In this document: positions 1 through 8,240 of the stretch, one piece after another | Position numbering within the stretch: the stretch's first letter is position 1 | Layout of the letters: every line of letters begins with the position of its first letter | Source: Salinivirga sp035268865 | GTDB taxonomy: Bacteria; Bacteroidota; Bacteroidia; Bacteroidales; Salinivirgaceae | Direction: 5' to 3' | Assembly (NCBI RefSeq): GCF_035268865.1 | Contig: NZ_DATFKB010000008.1 | Location: 1-15,199 of the forward strand | Length of the DNA: 15,199 nt | Notes under the pieces: model-generated | The model's database searches: none | What the model saw: the letters and a program-made list of their open reading frames with translations, nothing else | Told to the model about the DNA's origin: nothing | Position numbers and translations under genes: made by a program

Positions 1-842
1 GCGGTACACCATCGACCAGTACCAGTCAGAACCCAGCTGTGACATACAGCACAGCCGGCACTTACCAGGTAAGCCTTACCGCCACAAACAGCGCAGGCAG
101 CGATACCGAAACTAAAACAGGTTATATCTCTGTAAATGAAGGTAGTGTAAGCTATTGCGCTTCACAAGGCAACAACTCATCTTACGAATGGATCGAAAGC
201 ATTTCTTTCGACAGCTTTACCAACACCTCTGGTGACAATGGCGGTTATGCCGATTTCACCGGTCAGACAATTACACTCACACCGGGAGCAAGCACCAACG
301 TTACATTAACGCCGGGATTCTCAGGCAGTACTTACACTGAATACTGGGTAATATGGATCGATTACAACAAAGACGGTGACTTTACTGATTCTGGTGAGCA
401 AATTGGAAGCGGAAACGGTTCGGGAGAAATTAGTGGAAGCATTAATATCGATGCCAATGCATCTGGCACAACACGCATGCGCGTGACCATGAAATACAAC
501 GCAGCACCAACATCATGCGAAACATTCAGCTACGGTGAAGTGGAAGATTATACCGTTTCATTCAGCGGCAAAGGTGCAACAGCCATCGAAGAACTGGCAG
601 AAACAAACATTTCCATTTACCCACAACCTGCTGATGAGCTTGTACACATCGACATGAATACAACCAGCAACACTGCTGAAGTTAGAATGTACAACATGAA
701 CGGACAACTCGTTAAAGCTGCACAACTCGACTACAATGGTCAGGGCTTTGACCTGGACGTTGCCGGTCAGACAGAAGGTATGTATATGTTACAGATTGTA
801 ACAGGAAACGAAATTCATAGCGAAAGAATAGTGATTAGATAG
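1..842 (+). CDS. C-terminal part of a T9SS-secreted PKD/GEVED-domain protein (5' truncated by window edge)
   Basis: The reading frame is open from base 3 to the TAG at 840-842. No start codon is visible, and the GTG at 39 lies inside a domain, so the gene continues to the left. Bases 3-155 encode the last strands of a PKD domain (YSTAGTYQVSLTATNSAGSD). About 190-575 encodes a GEVED domain, with the Ca-binding-like loop DYNKDGDFTDSGE and the signature SYGEVEDYTVSF. About 595-839 encodes a type A T9SS sorting domain: ISIYPQPADELVHI, then MYNMNGQLV, then GMYMLQI and a basic end (ERIVIR). Such proteins cross the outer membrane through the PorUV/T9SS machinery and are attached to the surface or released. 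PKD plus GEVED is typical of secreted peptidases and adhesins in this phylum, but the catalytic part, if any, lies outside the window. The gene looks less AT-rich than its neighbours. Function beyond secretion cannot be assigned. Confidence 0.93.
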   Translation, partial: GTPSTSTSQNPAVTYSTAGTYQVSLTATNSAGSDTETKTGYISVNEGSVSYCASQGNNSSYEWIESISFDSFTNTSGDNGGYADFTGQTITLTPGASTNVTLTPGFSGSTYTEYWVIWIDYNKDGDFTDSGEQIGSGNGSGEISGSINIDANASGTTRMRVTMKYNAAPTSCETFSYGEVEDYTVSFSGKGATAIEELAETNISIYPQPADELVHIDMNTTSNTAEVRMYNMNGQLVKAAQLDYNGQGFDLDVAGQTEGMYMLQIVTGNEIHSERIVIR

Positions 843-860
843 TCTGTTTTCTAAAACCAA

Positions 861-888
861 AAAACGCCCGCATATTTGTGGGCGTTTT
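861..888. terminator. Bidirectional Rho-independent terminator between convergent genes
   Basis: The arms 861-872 (AAAACGCCCGCA) and 877-888 (TGTGGGCGTTTT) form a 12-bp stem with one G-T pair and a 4-base loop, TATT. A run of T follows on the plus strand to 891. On the minus strand the stem is followed by TTTTTTGG, also T-rich. It lies 18 bases after the stop of the secreted-protein gene and 34 bases beyond the stop of the minus-strand receptor gene, so it can serve both. Confidence 0.9.
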
Positions 889-921
889 TTTGATTAAATA
901 AAAAAAACAGCCTATTCTAAT

Positions 922-3429
922 TTAAATGGTAATTTTCACTCCCATAAAAAACGATCGAAGAGGCGGATATCCCGATGCTGCCGATATCCCCGTCATATCA
1001 TTGTTGTAAAATATAGGCGCTTCCCATCCATTTACCGGGCGCTCATAGTCTATCTCCGGATTCAGCCCCGAAAAATTTGTTAGCGTAACTAAATTATTAA
1101 CACCAAAATATACATTAACTAATCCTTTCATATTCCAATGATCAAGATTCAATGTATAGCCTAGAACAATATTATCGATACGTAAATACGAAGCATCCTC
1201 AAGAAAAAAGTCCGAGTGATAAGAATGAGTCAGGTTTGGATAAAACTCACCACTTAATGCATTATTGTCAGGGAAGTGTAACTCACTTAGTATTAATCGA
1301 TCAGCATTATAAATATAGTTACCATGCACGTAACGCATCGAAAATGATAAATTAAAATTATGGTAATGTAATTCATTTTGCCACCCCACCTGGTATTCAG
1401 GAAAAACAGAGGCTCTTGTCTTCCGGGCATCATAAGGATTGGTGGTGATCCCTCCTTCATTATCATAATAATACAAATCTATACCTTCGGAATAAGCATA
1501 TTCAGACATGTTAAATGTATACAAGGACTGGCCTTCATCAAATATCTGATCACCATACCTGGAATATACAAAACTATAATCTGAGTTAAGCGTTTTTATA
1601 CGATTATTATTAAGTTGATAATGAAATCCTGTATTCCATGAAAACTGTTCTTTTCTGAAAACCAACCATCTTAAATCAGCCTCTGCGCCTTTATTAATTA
1701 CGATATAATCATAGGGAGAAAAACCCGGCCCAGAACTGGTATAAATAACAAGGTAATGTTTGTTGGATGTTGTACGTTTATAGAAATTAACGTCAAGAGT
1801 TAATCTGTTTTTAAGTAAACCGGTTTTAAAAGAAAAAACATGCTCGCTAGTAGGGTGAAAATTATCATGTAATGGTCTGACTGTTTGATTTGGTAATGGT
1901 TGACTAAATGCTTTTCCATAAAGATATTGAAATTCAAGTCTGCTGAACCTTTCAAATAAGGAATTAGTTACTAATTTCTTTAAATTCCACCCCAGAGAAA
2001 CAGAATGGCTCCAATAATGCTTACGGTATTCATCAACATCATGCAGCATGATATTATCATAGCGACTTATCCATCGAATCTTCAATCCTCTTTTATGAAA
2101 ATAATTGACCTCACCAGATAAAGCATTGTTTCGTTGATTATGTAAATTACTGAGATATGTATTAATGTATTTATTAAACCTCGAATTCTGGTAACTATAG
2201 AAGATATTACTTGTAAAAATTGAATGATCAGACCATGGAATCTCAAAGTTCAATTGACTATTGAGAAAATATAACTTATCTGTTCTTTCGCGGAAACTGG
2301 AAATTCGAGTATTCATTATCACAGCATTTTCCATGAAAAATTCCTCATCTTTTTCTATTTTCTGCAAACCCGAATTAATAGAAAATGTCAATAATTCCGA
2401 TAGCTTATAGTCTAAGGCTACATTAATACGTTGACTTTTCCGCTTTTGTGTATTATGATAACTATTAATCAAAAACACAGGGTCATAATGGCCATAAAAA
2501 TGGTAAGGATAAACAAAACTAAATGTATCAGCCGGCATATTTACCGGATTGGTCGGGATCCGGGTATAGGCCTGAAGCAGAACCGTTTCAGAATCCCTTT
2601 CTGAAATTCCTTTATATTTCAGGTCTGCCAGCGTATAGCCTATGCTTAGATTCAGCTTATCGTTGAATAAAGATTGATTAACGTAACTATTGAGGCCTAT
2701 CTTTCTTTTCCCTGATTGAATCAGCAGACCCGGCTGATCTCTGAAATTAAAAGCCAACCGATAACGCGTATTATTTATAGATTGGCTGACGGCAACATTT
2801 TGCTGATGTGTAACTACCTGTCTAAAAACCTCATCCTGCCAATCCGTTGATGCGCCTAAATCATCGAAAAATTCTTCAACCGGCATTTCCATTATGTTGG
2901 CAAATCTCTGAGCTTCTCTTCTGAATTCACTCGCAGTTAACAAATCGAGTCTTTCTGAAGGTTGATCAAATGAAATCATGCTATGATATGAAACTTGAAA
3001 TGTATCCTTAATGAAATTACCAATAGTATTAATTTCAATAACACCATTTCCCCCATAAATACCATATTTCGATGTAGATGCTACATTTCTATGAATTTTC
3101 ATTGATCGAATATGCCCGGGGAAAAGCCCATATGGATCAGCACCAGGAATACCATCTATCACATACAATGGTCTATTGTCCCAACCCCTTGACCCCATTC
3201 CACGAATCAAAACTGATTCGTGATTCATCGGGTGACCATCACCTTTTGTGACTGTCAAACCGGCTGCCCGTCCCTTAATTAAAAACAAAGGATCAGCAAT
3301 ATTGCCTTGATTCATTGCAGAGTCAACAATTAAATACCCATCAAATGACTGAAAAGCGGTATCTGATAGATTTTGAGTAAATGCTGTTGTGGAAATAAAC
3401 AGGATTAACAGGAAAAAAACCTTATGCAT
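922..3429 (-). CDS. SusC/RagA-like TonB-dependent outer-membrane receptor, short form without a SusD partner
   Basis: The 835-residue protein begins with a signal peptide (MHKVFFLLILFISTTAFTQ). A plug domain follows at about residues 45-140, with the SusC-type signature RPLYVIDGIPGADP and the plug end YGIYGGNGVIEINT, comparable to the family's YG..GANGVI.I.T. The remaining ~690 residues are rich in alternating aromatic strands, as expected of a 22-strand barrel, and end in an amphipathic strand, FFMGVKITI. Family members import glycans, peptides or siderophores through the outer membrane using TonB energy. Two things are unusual. The ~80-residue carboxypeptidase-D-like N-terminal extension and a recognisable TonB box are missing, so the protein is well below the ~1000 residues usual for SusC. 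No SusD-like lipoprotein lies downstream, where the plus-strand secreted protein converges instead, or upstream. The substrate is unknown. The start ATG has no clear Shine-Dalgarno, which is normal in this phylum. Confidence 0.88.
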   Translation of the reverse strand: MHKVFFLLILFISTTAFTQNLSDTAFQSFDGYLIVDSAMNQGNIADPLFLIKGRAAGLTVTKGDGHPMNHESVLIRGMGSRGWDNRPLYVIDGIPGADPYGLFPGHIRSMKIHRNVASTSKYGIYGGNGVIEINTIGNFIKDTFQVSYHSMISFDQPSERLDLLTASEFRREAQRFANIMEMPVEEFFDDLGASTDWQDEVFRQVVTHQQNVAVSQSINNTRYRLAFNFRDQPGLLIQSGKRKIGLNSYVNQSLFNDKLNLSIGYTLADLKYKGISERDSETVLLQAYTRIPTNPVNMPADTFSFVYPYHFYGHYDPVFLINSYHNTQKRKSQRINVALDYKLSELLTFSINSGLQKIEKDEEFFMENAVIMNTRISSFRERTDKLYFLNSQLNFEIPWSDHSIFTSNIFYSYQNSRFNKYINTYLSNLHNQRNNALSGEVNYFHKRGLKIRWISRYDNIMLHDVDEYRKHYWSHSVSLGWNLKKLVTNSLFERFSRLEFQYLYGKAFSQPLPNQTVRPLHDNFHPTSEHVFSFKTGLLKNRLTLDVNFYKRTTSNKHYLVIYTSSGPGFSPYDYIVINKGAEADLRWLVFRKEQFSWNTGFHYQLNNNRIKTLNSDYSFVYSRYGDQIFDEGQSLYTFNMSEYAYSEGIDLYYYDNEGGITTNPYDARKTRASVFPEYQVGWQNELHYHNFNLSFSMRYVHGNYIYNADRLILSELHFPDNNALSGEFYPNLTHSYHSDFFLEDASYLRIDNIVLGYTLNLDHWNMKGLVNVYFGVNNLVTLTNFSGLNPEIDYERPVNGWEAPIFYNNDMTGISAASGYPPLRSFFMGVKITI

Positions 3430-3472
3430 AGCCTTTTATATTTATGAAAGCGGCTAAATTAACATAAAGTAA

Positions 3473-3480
3473 CAAATATA
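3473..3480 (-). promoter_or_regulatory. Candidate Bacteroidota -7 promoter box (TATATTTG) for the receptor gene
   Basis: Read on the minus strand this is TATATTTG, an exact match to the TAnnTTTG -7 consensus of the Bacteroidota primary sigma factor. It lies 44 bases upstream of the receptor's ATG, between it and the upstream STAS-like gene. I see no matching -33 TTTG at the usual distance, so this is a box match only. Confidence 0.4.
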
Positions 3481-3503
3481 ACAAACAATGTTATGGTATG
3501 GGT

Positions 3504-3875
3504 CTAAATGGACTTAAGCCAGTTTTCTGCCGCCTCTTTTGTAGAGAAAACCTTGAAGTGGTAATTGTCCAGCGTAGCCAATTCCATATAAAAGACTGAT
3601 AATGCCGTGCTTTTGGTGTGATTCACTACAAATGCATCATAAATTACTTTGTATTTTTTAAGTGTTCGTGACATTTCTTCTTTAACCGCAACCAAATCCC
3701 GGGGTTGAAGAAAAAATTCTGCAGTAGTAGCATTTGTAAGTATTTTTAGCTTTTTGGGGTAGTGACTTCGTCGCTCTTGTATGGTTACATGTTCCAGCAA
3801 ATCCTCGAGGGTTATTTCACCTTTAAAATCAACATATAATATTCCTGTATCGTAATCAATTCGGGAAGTAATCAT
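3504..3875 (-). CDS. Small STAS/SEC14 (SpoIIAA-like) domain protein, function unknown
   Basis: The 123-residue soluble protein has no signal peptide or membrane segment. It starts with a beta-hairpin pattern (ITSRIDYDTGILYVDFKGEI), followed by an amphipathic helix (TLEDLLEHV). A second strand (KLKILTNATTAEF) leads into helices, and the end is FKVFSTKEAAENWLKSI. The N-terminal strands and the closing 'vF.t.eeA..WL' helix match the layout of SpoIIAA-like/STAS-SEC14 single-domain proteins that are common and uncharacterised in Bacteroidota. The DSSG-type phosphorylation motif of true anti-anti-sigma factors is absent; the equivalent loop reads NATTAEF, so classical partner switching is not supported by sequence. 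It lies 234 bases downstream of, and in the same direction as, the SpoIIE-domain phosphatase gene, which makes a shared signalling role possible but unproven. Confidence 0.72.
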   Translation of the reverse strand: MITSRIDYDTGILYVDFKGEITLEDLLEHVTIQERRSHYPKKLKILTNATTAEFFLQPRDLVAVKEEMSRTLKKYKVIYDAFVVNHTKSTALSVFYMELATLDNYHFKVFSTKEAAENWLKSI

Positions 3876-4081
3876 ATATGGCTTTTCTATATTATCTGAT
3901 AAAAATATTTACTTTTCATAATCCCATAAAGCGTTGATCTACCTATTTTCATGAAAATCATCTCACGTATTTTCAGCCTCCCCTTAAGTGGGAAACAACT
4001 ATTAAAAACTATGAAACAACTAATTAAAAATAATACAAAAAACACAATATTACAAGTAATTTACCCTGCTAATTAAAAACA

Positions 4082-4104
4082 CTTTTATACCTGTTAGGTA
4101 AAAG
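4082..4104 (-). terminator. Weak candidate terminator after the SpoIIE-domain gene
   Basis: The minus strand reads CTTTTACCT, loop AAC, then AGGTATAAAAG, a 9-bp stem with a two-base bulge. It is followed by TGTTTTTAATT. It begins 6 bases past the stop of the SpoIIE-domain gene. The stem is AT-rich and weak. If it works, the STAS-like gene would need its own promoter. Confidence 0.4.
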
Positions 4105-4109
4105 ACGAC

Positions 4110-6638
4110 TTAAATACTAACAGATATTCCCAGTACTGTAATATCATCGACTTGCTCAAAATGCTCGCCATCGTGTTGCATCCATTTTTTCAATTCCTGT
4201 TCAAGGTAAGCACCCTGTTCAACCATAGAAAGATGCGAAGTTGAAGCAATAAGTCGTTTAAATGCTTTTTGTTTATATTTTTTTCCTTTCGGGCCTCCAA
4301 ACTGGTCAGGAAAGCCATCGGAAAACATATAAAGTTTGTCATTGTTGCGGAGTTGAAGTTCATGATTCTGGAATTTATCCATACGTTCATAAATACCAAT
4401 GGGCATTTTATCGGCTTTTATTACTTCAATTTTCGAGGCCATATCATCGTAATCATCATGGTCATCGGCCCTTACTATCCACAGCGGATTATTGGCTCCT
4501 GCCCATGCAAATGTTTGCTCCTTGTGATTAATCACCAGCAAACTCATATCCATGCCATCTTTTTGTGTACCTTCCTTCCCTGTTTGGCTCAAAGATTTAA
4601 CCACCTCTTTTCTTAACCTGCGTAAAATAACACCAGGATGGGTAATATATTCTTTCATAACAATTTCACGCAAGAATGATATGCCAAGCAGGCTCATAAA
4701 AGCTCCCGGAACACCGTGCCCGGTACAATCGGCAGCTGTAATTACTGTAAAATCTTCAATTTCAGTCCACCAGTAAAAATCGCCACTTACCTTATCTTTA
4801 GGTTTAAACAAAATGAAATGATCGAGCCCCTTACTGGTCAATAGACTTTGCGCTGGCAAAACCGCTTGCTGTATGCGCATAGCGTAATCAATACTCTGAG
4901 TAACTTCCAGATGAATAGATTCAATCTGCTCTTTCTGTTGCATCACCATATCGCGCTGCGCCTCAATTTCATCGCGTTGTGCTGTAATTTCTTCATTTTT
5001 TTGTTCGAGTTCAGCATTTTTGTAGGTGATATCGTCGCGCTGTGATTCAATTTCCGCTTTTTGTTCCCTTATTTCTTTATTCTGACGGGCCAGGACATGA
5101 TTTGCCGTGCGAATACGATTATAGAGCCGGTAAACAATTATTGAGAAAACAAGGATGAGTGCAAAAACAACTATAAAGGCAATAATCAGAATACGCTGTT
5201 TTTTTATTGCTGCATCCTGTTCCTGCATTTTTAACTGATCAACTAATTTCTCTTTGTTCAATAACTCAATCTCTTTCTCTTTTTGCTCTGTCTCATATTT
5301 GGTCTGTATATCCGTGATGTTCTGGTGGGCCTCCTTATTAAAAATCGAGTCTTTCAACAGCGTATATTTTTCATAAAACTGAAAAGCCTTTTTATAATCA
5401 CCCATATCCTTGTATGCCATCGCAATAGAACCATATGTTTCCTTTAAATCGTTAAGGCTGTTTAACGCTTCAAGGAGGTTCATGCCCGACTTATAATAAT
5501 TAATTGCTTTACGCTGTTGTTTTAGTTCAGAATAGACATTCCCAAGGCTAATTAAAGCTGTAGCCACACCGCGGTGGTCTTCTATCTCTTTTCTCAACTC
5601 AAGCGATTTTCTGAAATACTCTATGGCTTTATCATAGTTCTGCTCCCCTGTATAAAAAGTTCCTAAATTCAGATATGCTGTACCGACAGATACTTTCCTA
5701 CCGGCATCTTTTGCAAGACTTAAGGCTTTCATATATAAGTCAAGCGCTTTATCTCTTTCTTTTTTATGCTCATAAATTATGGCCATATTATTTAGTGAGT
5801 TGGTCATATTGGGCAAATCTCCCATCTGTTCATGAATACTTAATGCTTTCTGATAATACTCAAGGGCTTTATCATAATTGCCCCAATCGTAATATACAAC
5901 ACCAATATTTAAGGTAATATGGCCAACCGTTCTCTGATCATCGCGCTCCCGGGCCATTTTCATAGCTTCCTGATACCGGGAAACAGCTTTTTCAAATTCC
6001 CCCCAACTATGGTAAACAAGTCCCATATTGTGCAAGGCACTGGTTTTGGAAAATTCGTCTCCTGCTTTTATTGCTATATCGTATGATTGCTGAAAATAAT
6101 TCAGAGCTTTCTCATAACTACTCACCGAAAGATAAATAGCCCCAATACTACCATAAACAGTGCATATTCCAACTGAATCATTTATATCCTGATAAATATG
6201 AAGAGCTGCATTCAGGTCTTCCAGAGCTTGCTGATAATTAGACAGATCCGTTTCAATAATTCCAATATTGGAGAGCAGACCAGCTTCTTCTTTTCTCATT
6301 TTCAGCTTATTGTAAATACGCCTTGATTGTTTAAAATCAACCAACGCACTGTCAATATTACTTAAATAATAATTAGCCACGCCCCTCTTCTTCAGAGCCT
6401 TTGCCTCCCTGGTTTTATCCTGAATTTCTTTCGATAATTCCAGTGATTTGTTGGCATAAATCAAACTTGTATCTACATTAATACTTAGGTAGATTGTACT
6501 AATTTCGAGTAAGGCATCGAGTTTTTCAGATTGCGTTCCCTTTTCTATAATAGTCTGTAAACTATCAATGTTTGTTTGAGCAGATACAGAAAAGTGAATA
6601 ATACAGATCAACAGAATCCCAAAAATAATTCTATGCAT
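4110..6638 (-). CDS. TPR-repeat, membrane-anchored SpoIIE-family (PP2C-type) protein phosphatase
   Basis: The 842-residue protein has a signal peptide (cleavage near SVSAQ, residue ~20). A periplasmic array of about eight to nine TPR units follows (~residues 40-430), for example NYDKALEYYQKALSIHEQMG. One transmembrane helix lies at ~480-503 (ILIIAFIVVFALILVFSIIV). A cytoplasmic coiled coil with the repeated phrase 'KNEEITAQRDEIEAQRD' spans ~510-580. The C-terminal SpoIIE phosphatase domain runs from ~595 to 842. Phosphatase motifs are present: KVSGDFYWW with D620, AADCTGHGVPGAF with D637 and G640, and YMFSDGFPDQFGG with D774. These include the metal-binding Asp positions of PP2C enzymes, so it is probably active on phosphoserine or phosphothreonine. 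Known relatives act on anti-sigma-antagonist or other regulatory proteins. The layout suggests TPR sensing outside the inner membrane coupled to phosphatase output inside. A STAS/SEC14-like gene follows downstream. The target is unknown. Confidence 0.93.
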   Translation of the reverse strand: MHRIIFGILLICIIHFSVSAQTNIDSLQTIIEKGTQSEKLDALLEISTIYLSINVDTSLIYANKSLELSKEIQDKTREAKALKKRGVANYYLSNIDSALVDFKQSRRIYNKLKMRKEEAGLLSNIGIIETDLSNYQQALEDLNAALHIYQDINDSVGICTVYGSIGAIYLSVSSYEKALNYFQQSYDIAIKAGDEFSKTSALHNMGLVYHSWGEFEKAVSRYQEAMKMARERDDQRTVGHITLNIGVVYYDWGNYDKALEYYQKALSIHEQMGDLPNMTNSLNNMAIIYEHKKERDKALDLYMKALSLAKDAGRKVSVGTAYLNLGTFYTGEQNYDKAIEYFRKSLELRKEIEDHRGVATALISLGNVYSELKQQRKAINYYKSGMNLLEALNSLNDLKETYGSIAMAYKDMGDYKKAFQFYEKYTLLKDSIFNKEAHQNITDIQTKYETEQKEKEIELLNKEKLVDQLKMQEQDAAIKKQRILIIAFIVVFALILVFSIIVYRLYNRIRTANHVLARQNKEIREQKAEIESQRDDITYKNAELEQKNEEITAQRDEIEAQRDMVMQQKEQIESIHLEVTQSIDYAMRIQQAVLPAQSLLTSKGLDHFILFKPKDKVSGDFYWWTEIEDFTVITAADCTGHGVPGAFMSLLGISFLREIVMKEYITHPGVILRRLRKEVVKSLSQTGKEGTQKDGMDMSLLVINHKEQTFAWAGANNPLWIVRADDHDDYDDMASKIEVIKADKMPIGIYERMDKFQNHELQLRNNDKLYMFSDGFPDQFGGPKGKKYKQKAFKRLIASTSHLSMVEQGAYLEQELKKWMQHDGEHFEQVDDITVLGISVSI

Positions 6639-6831
6639 ACCTAATCAGCTTAAAGTAAAAGAAGCGCACATGCATAAGCACGGGGAAGATGAACAACAAA
6701 ACACATCACTATTTGACATATTTAACTAACATACAATTTACTAAAATAAACAGAGATTTAAATAATGCCTTATGATTTTAACATTTCAAAAACAGGGCAA
6801 CCCATAAAGCTTATTATGTAAAAAAAACAAA

Positions 6832-6854
6832 CCTTGCACCTGGGAAGTGCAAGG
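6832..6854 (-). terminator. Rho-independent terminator of the small gene at 6882-7073
   Basis: CCTTGCAC (6832-6839) and GTGCAAGG (6847-6854) form a perfect 8-bp stem with a 7-base loop. On the minus strand it is followed by TTTGTTTTTTTT, a strong T-tract (complement of 6820-6831). It lies 27 bases past the stop of the small minus-strand gene, which supports that gene being transcribed. Confidence 0.85.
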
Positions 6855-6881
6855 AATGCTTAATCAGGGTCGCAAAAGGTA

Positions 6882-7073
6882 TCAGGTGGGATTCATTATA
6901 AACAAATATTTTATTCTTTTTCTATACAGCTCAGGGTATTGTGTTTTGAGCCATGATTTTAAATATTCTATTTCTTGATCAGAAAGCCATTGGAACGATT
7001 TCTGCACTTCTTTCAAAAACAAAACAGGCTCATTTTGAAGCGCTTTCAGTATATGTTTTTGGTGTTGAAGCAT
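6882..7073 (-). CDS. Small uncharacterised protein (63 residues)
   Basis: I do not recognise this protein. The frame is open further to a TTG at 7094, but that codon lies inside a -7 promoter box, so I chose the ATG at 7071-7073, giving MLQHQKHILKALQNEPVLF. It is predicted to be mostly helical and basic, with no signal peptide. It contains the phrase LSDQEIEYLKSWLKTQYPELY, resembling the tail of a small helical or wHTH-like fold, but that is only an impression. Support for a real gene is a clean terminator 27 bases after the stop, a promoter box just upstream, and a composition that reads like protein (aromatic and charged residues spaced along helices). It is divergent from the nucleoid-associated protein operon. 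No function is assigned. Confidence 0.6.
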   Translation of the reverse strand: MLQHQKHILKALQNEPVLFLKEVQKSFQWLSDQEIEYLKSWLKTQYPELYRKRIKYLFIMNPT

Positions 7074-7091
7074 TTCTAATCTTGTTTTAAA

Positions 7092-7099
7092 CAAATATA
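7092..7099 (-). promoter_or_regulatory. Candidate -7 promoter box (TATATTTG) for the small minus-strand gene
   Basis: The minus strand reads TATATTTG, an exact TAnnTTTG match, 18 bases upstream of the ATG at 7073. A TTTC at 7116-7119 is a poor -33 candidate at 16 bases spacing. The position favours the ATG start over the in-frame TTG at 7094, which overlaps the box. Confidence 0.45.
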
Positions 7100-7181
7100 C
7101 AACGAAATGAATAGTGAAAGACAGGGTAATTTTACCTGAATTAAACGAATATCTTTTTTAAATTAGCGGAAATTTTTGCCT

Positions 7182-8228
7182 ATGTTCGACTTTAGTGAAG
7201 TATCACTCAAAAACATTATTATACATAAAGTTGGCTCCAACCAGGAGGAACAGTCACTGGAGCTTTCAGAATCGGTTTTACCAGAGCTTGAGGAAGATAT
7301 TGAGCACCTCTTGGTAGATTTCTTTTTACGCCCTTTTAAACCTGATGCATATTATCATTTTGAGCATGAAAACGGGCTGGATTTTCATGAAATGTTTCAG
7401 CATACACAAAAACTATTTGCCGATCCCAATTTGTTTGCGGCTCAATCGCAGTACATAGCACGACATCTGCATTCGGTATCAACACATCCCAACATCAAAC
7501 AGGGCGAAGTATATGTGGTACACTTTGCAGGTTGCGTAGTCGACGATGAAATTACCGATGCCATCGGCATTTTTAAAAGCGAAAACAAGGATACTTTTTT
7601 AAAAGTCGTTCAACAAAACAATCACTACAATGTTGATATGCAAACAGGTATCAACATAAAAAAGTTGGATAAAGGATGCTTAATTTTTAATACAGAAGAA
7701 GCAGAAGGATATAAAATCAGTATTGTAGACAAAACAAACCAGTCGGGCGAAGCTATGTACTGGATGAATGAATTTTTAAAGGTAAATATTCGTGAAGATG
7801 AGTTTTACGATACAAAGAATTATATTGATCTTTGCAAAGCATTTAGTGATGACGTTTTAACAGAAGAAAACAATTTTAATACACCCGACCAGCTTAACTT
7901 TATGAAACGGTCGCAGGAGTATTTTGAGAATCACGATAAATTCGATGAACAAAATTTTGAACAGGAGGTAATTAACGAACCCGACATAATAGATGCGTTT
8001 AAAGACTTTAAAGGTGAGTTTAAAGAACAGTATGAGACAGAGCCAAACAGCGATTTCAAAATATCGAAACCAGCGCTAAAAAAGCAAAAGAAATATTTCA
8101 GGCCTGTGATCAAACTCGACAAAAACTTTCACCTTTATGTACACGGGAATCCCGAAAATATGGAAAAAGGATTTGACGACATTAGAAGAATGAATTACTA
8201 TAAGCTTTATTTTAACGAGGAAAACTAA
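7182..8228 (+). CDS. NdpA/YejK-family (37-kDa) nucleoid-associated protein
   Basis: The 348-residue protein starts at the ATG of MFDFSEVSLKNIIIHKVG. An in-frame TTG two codons upstream is less likely to be the start. The family-typical opening 'l..iiiHkVgn' is present, then a helical region (LPELEEDIEHLLVDFFLRPF) and an alpha/beta core (GEVYVVHFAGCVVDDEITDAIGIFK) corresponding to the 'y.v..d..g....aigifk' block of NA37 proteins. The C-terminal half holds acidic helices and ends FDDIRRMNYYKLYFNEEN. Members of the family bind double-stranded DNA and are associated with the nucleoid, though their exact role in Bacteroidota is not settled. It is the first gene of a three-gene operon, 12 bases before the next gene. 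A near-match -7 box, TATCTTTT at 7149-7156, lies upstream. Confidence 0.82.
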   Translation: MFDFSEVSLKNIIIHKVGSNQEEQSLELSESVLPELEEDIEHLLVDFFLRPFKPDAYYHFEHENGLDFHEMFQHTQKLFADPNLFAAQSQYIARHLHSVSTHPNIKQGEVYVVHFAGCVVDDEITDAIGIFKSENKDTFLKVVQQNNHYNVDMQTGINIKKLDKGCLIFNTEEAEGYKISIVDKTNQSGEAMYWMNEFLKVNIREDEFYDTKNYIDLCKAFSDDVLTEENNFNTPDQLNFMKRSQEYFENHDKFDEQNFEQEVINEPDIIDAFKDFKGEFKEQYETEPNSDFKISKPALKKQKKYFRPVIKLDKNFHLYVHGNPENMEKGFDDIRRMNYYKLYFNEEN

Positions 8229-8240
8229 AATTTTGGAATT

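Noticed and set aside
39..41. GTG as the start of the secreted-protein gene
   Set aside because: It falls in the middle of a PKD domain and the frame is open to the window edge, so the true start is to the left.
1152..1584. Two plus-strand ORFs of 67 and 68 codons opposite the receptor gene
   Set aside because: They are shadows of the receptor reading frame; one contains a run of isoleucines from repeated ATT/ATA, not a protein-like sequence.
4262..4616. Two overlapping plus-strand ORFs of 89 and 115 codons opposite the SpoIIE domain
   Set aside because: They lie entirely antisense to the phosphatase motifs, are low-complexity Phe/His/Cys-rich, and no promoter or terminator fits them.
4930..5060. 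Short repeated phrases around 'tcgcgctg' and 'aatttc'
   Set aside because: They encode the repeated coiled-coil motif (QRDEIEAQRD-like) of the phosphatase linker; spacing and divergence do not fit CRISPR.
5350..6500. Repeating pattern in the DNA with a period of about 120 bases
   Set aside because: This is the coding trace of the TPR units (40 codons per unit in the TPR-phosphatase), not a DNA repeat or CRISPR array.
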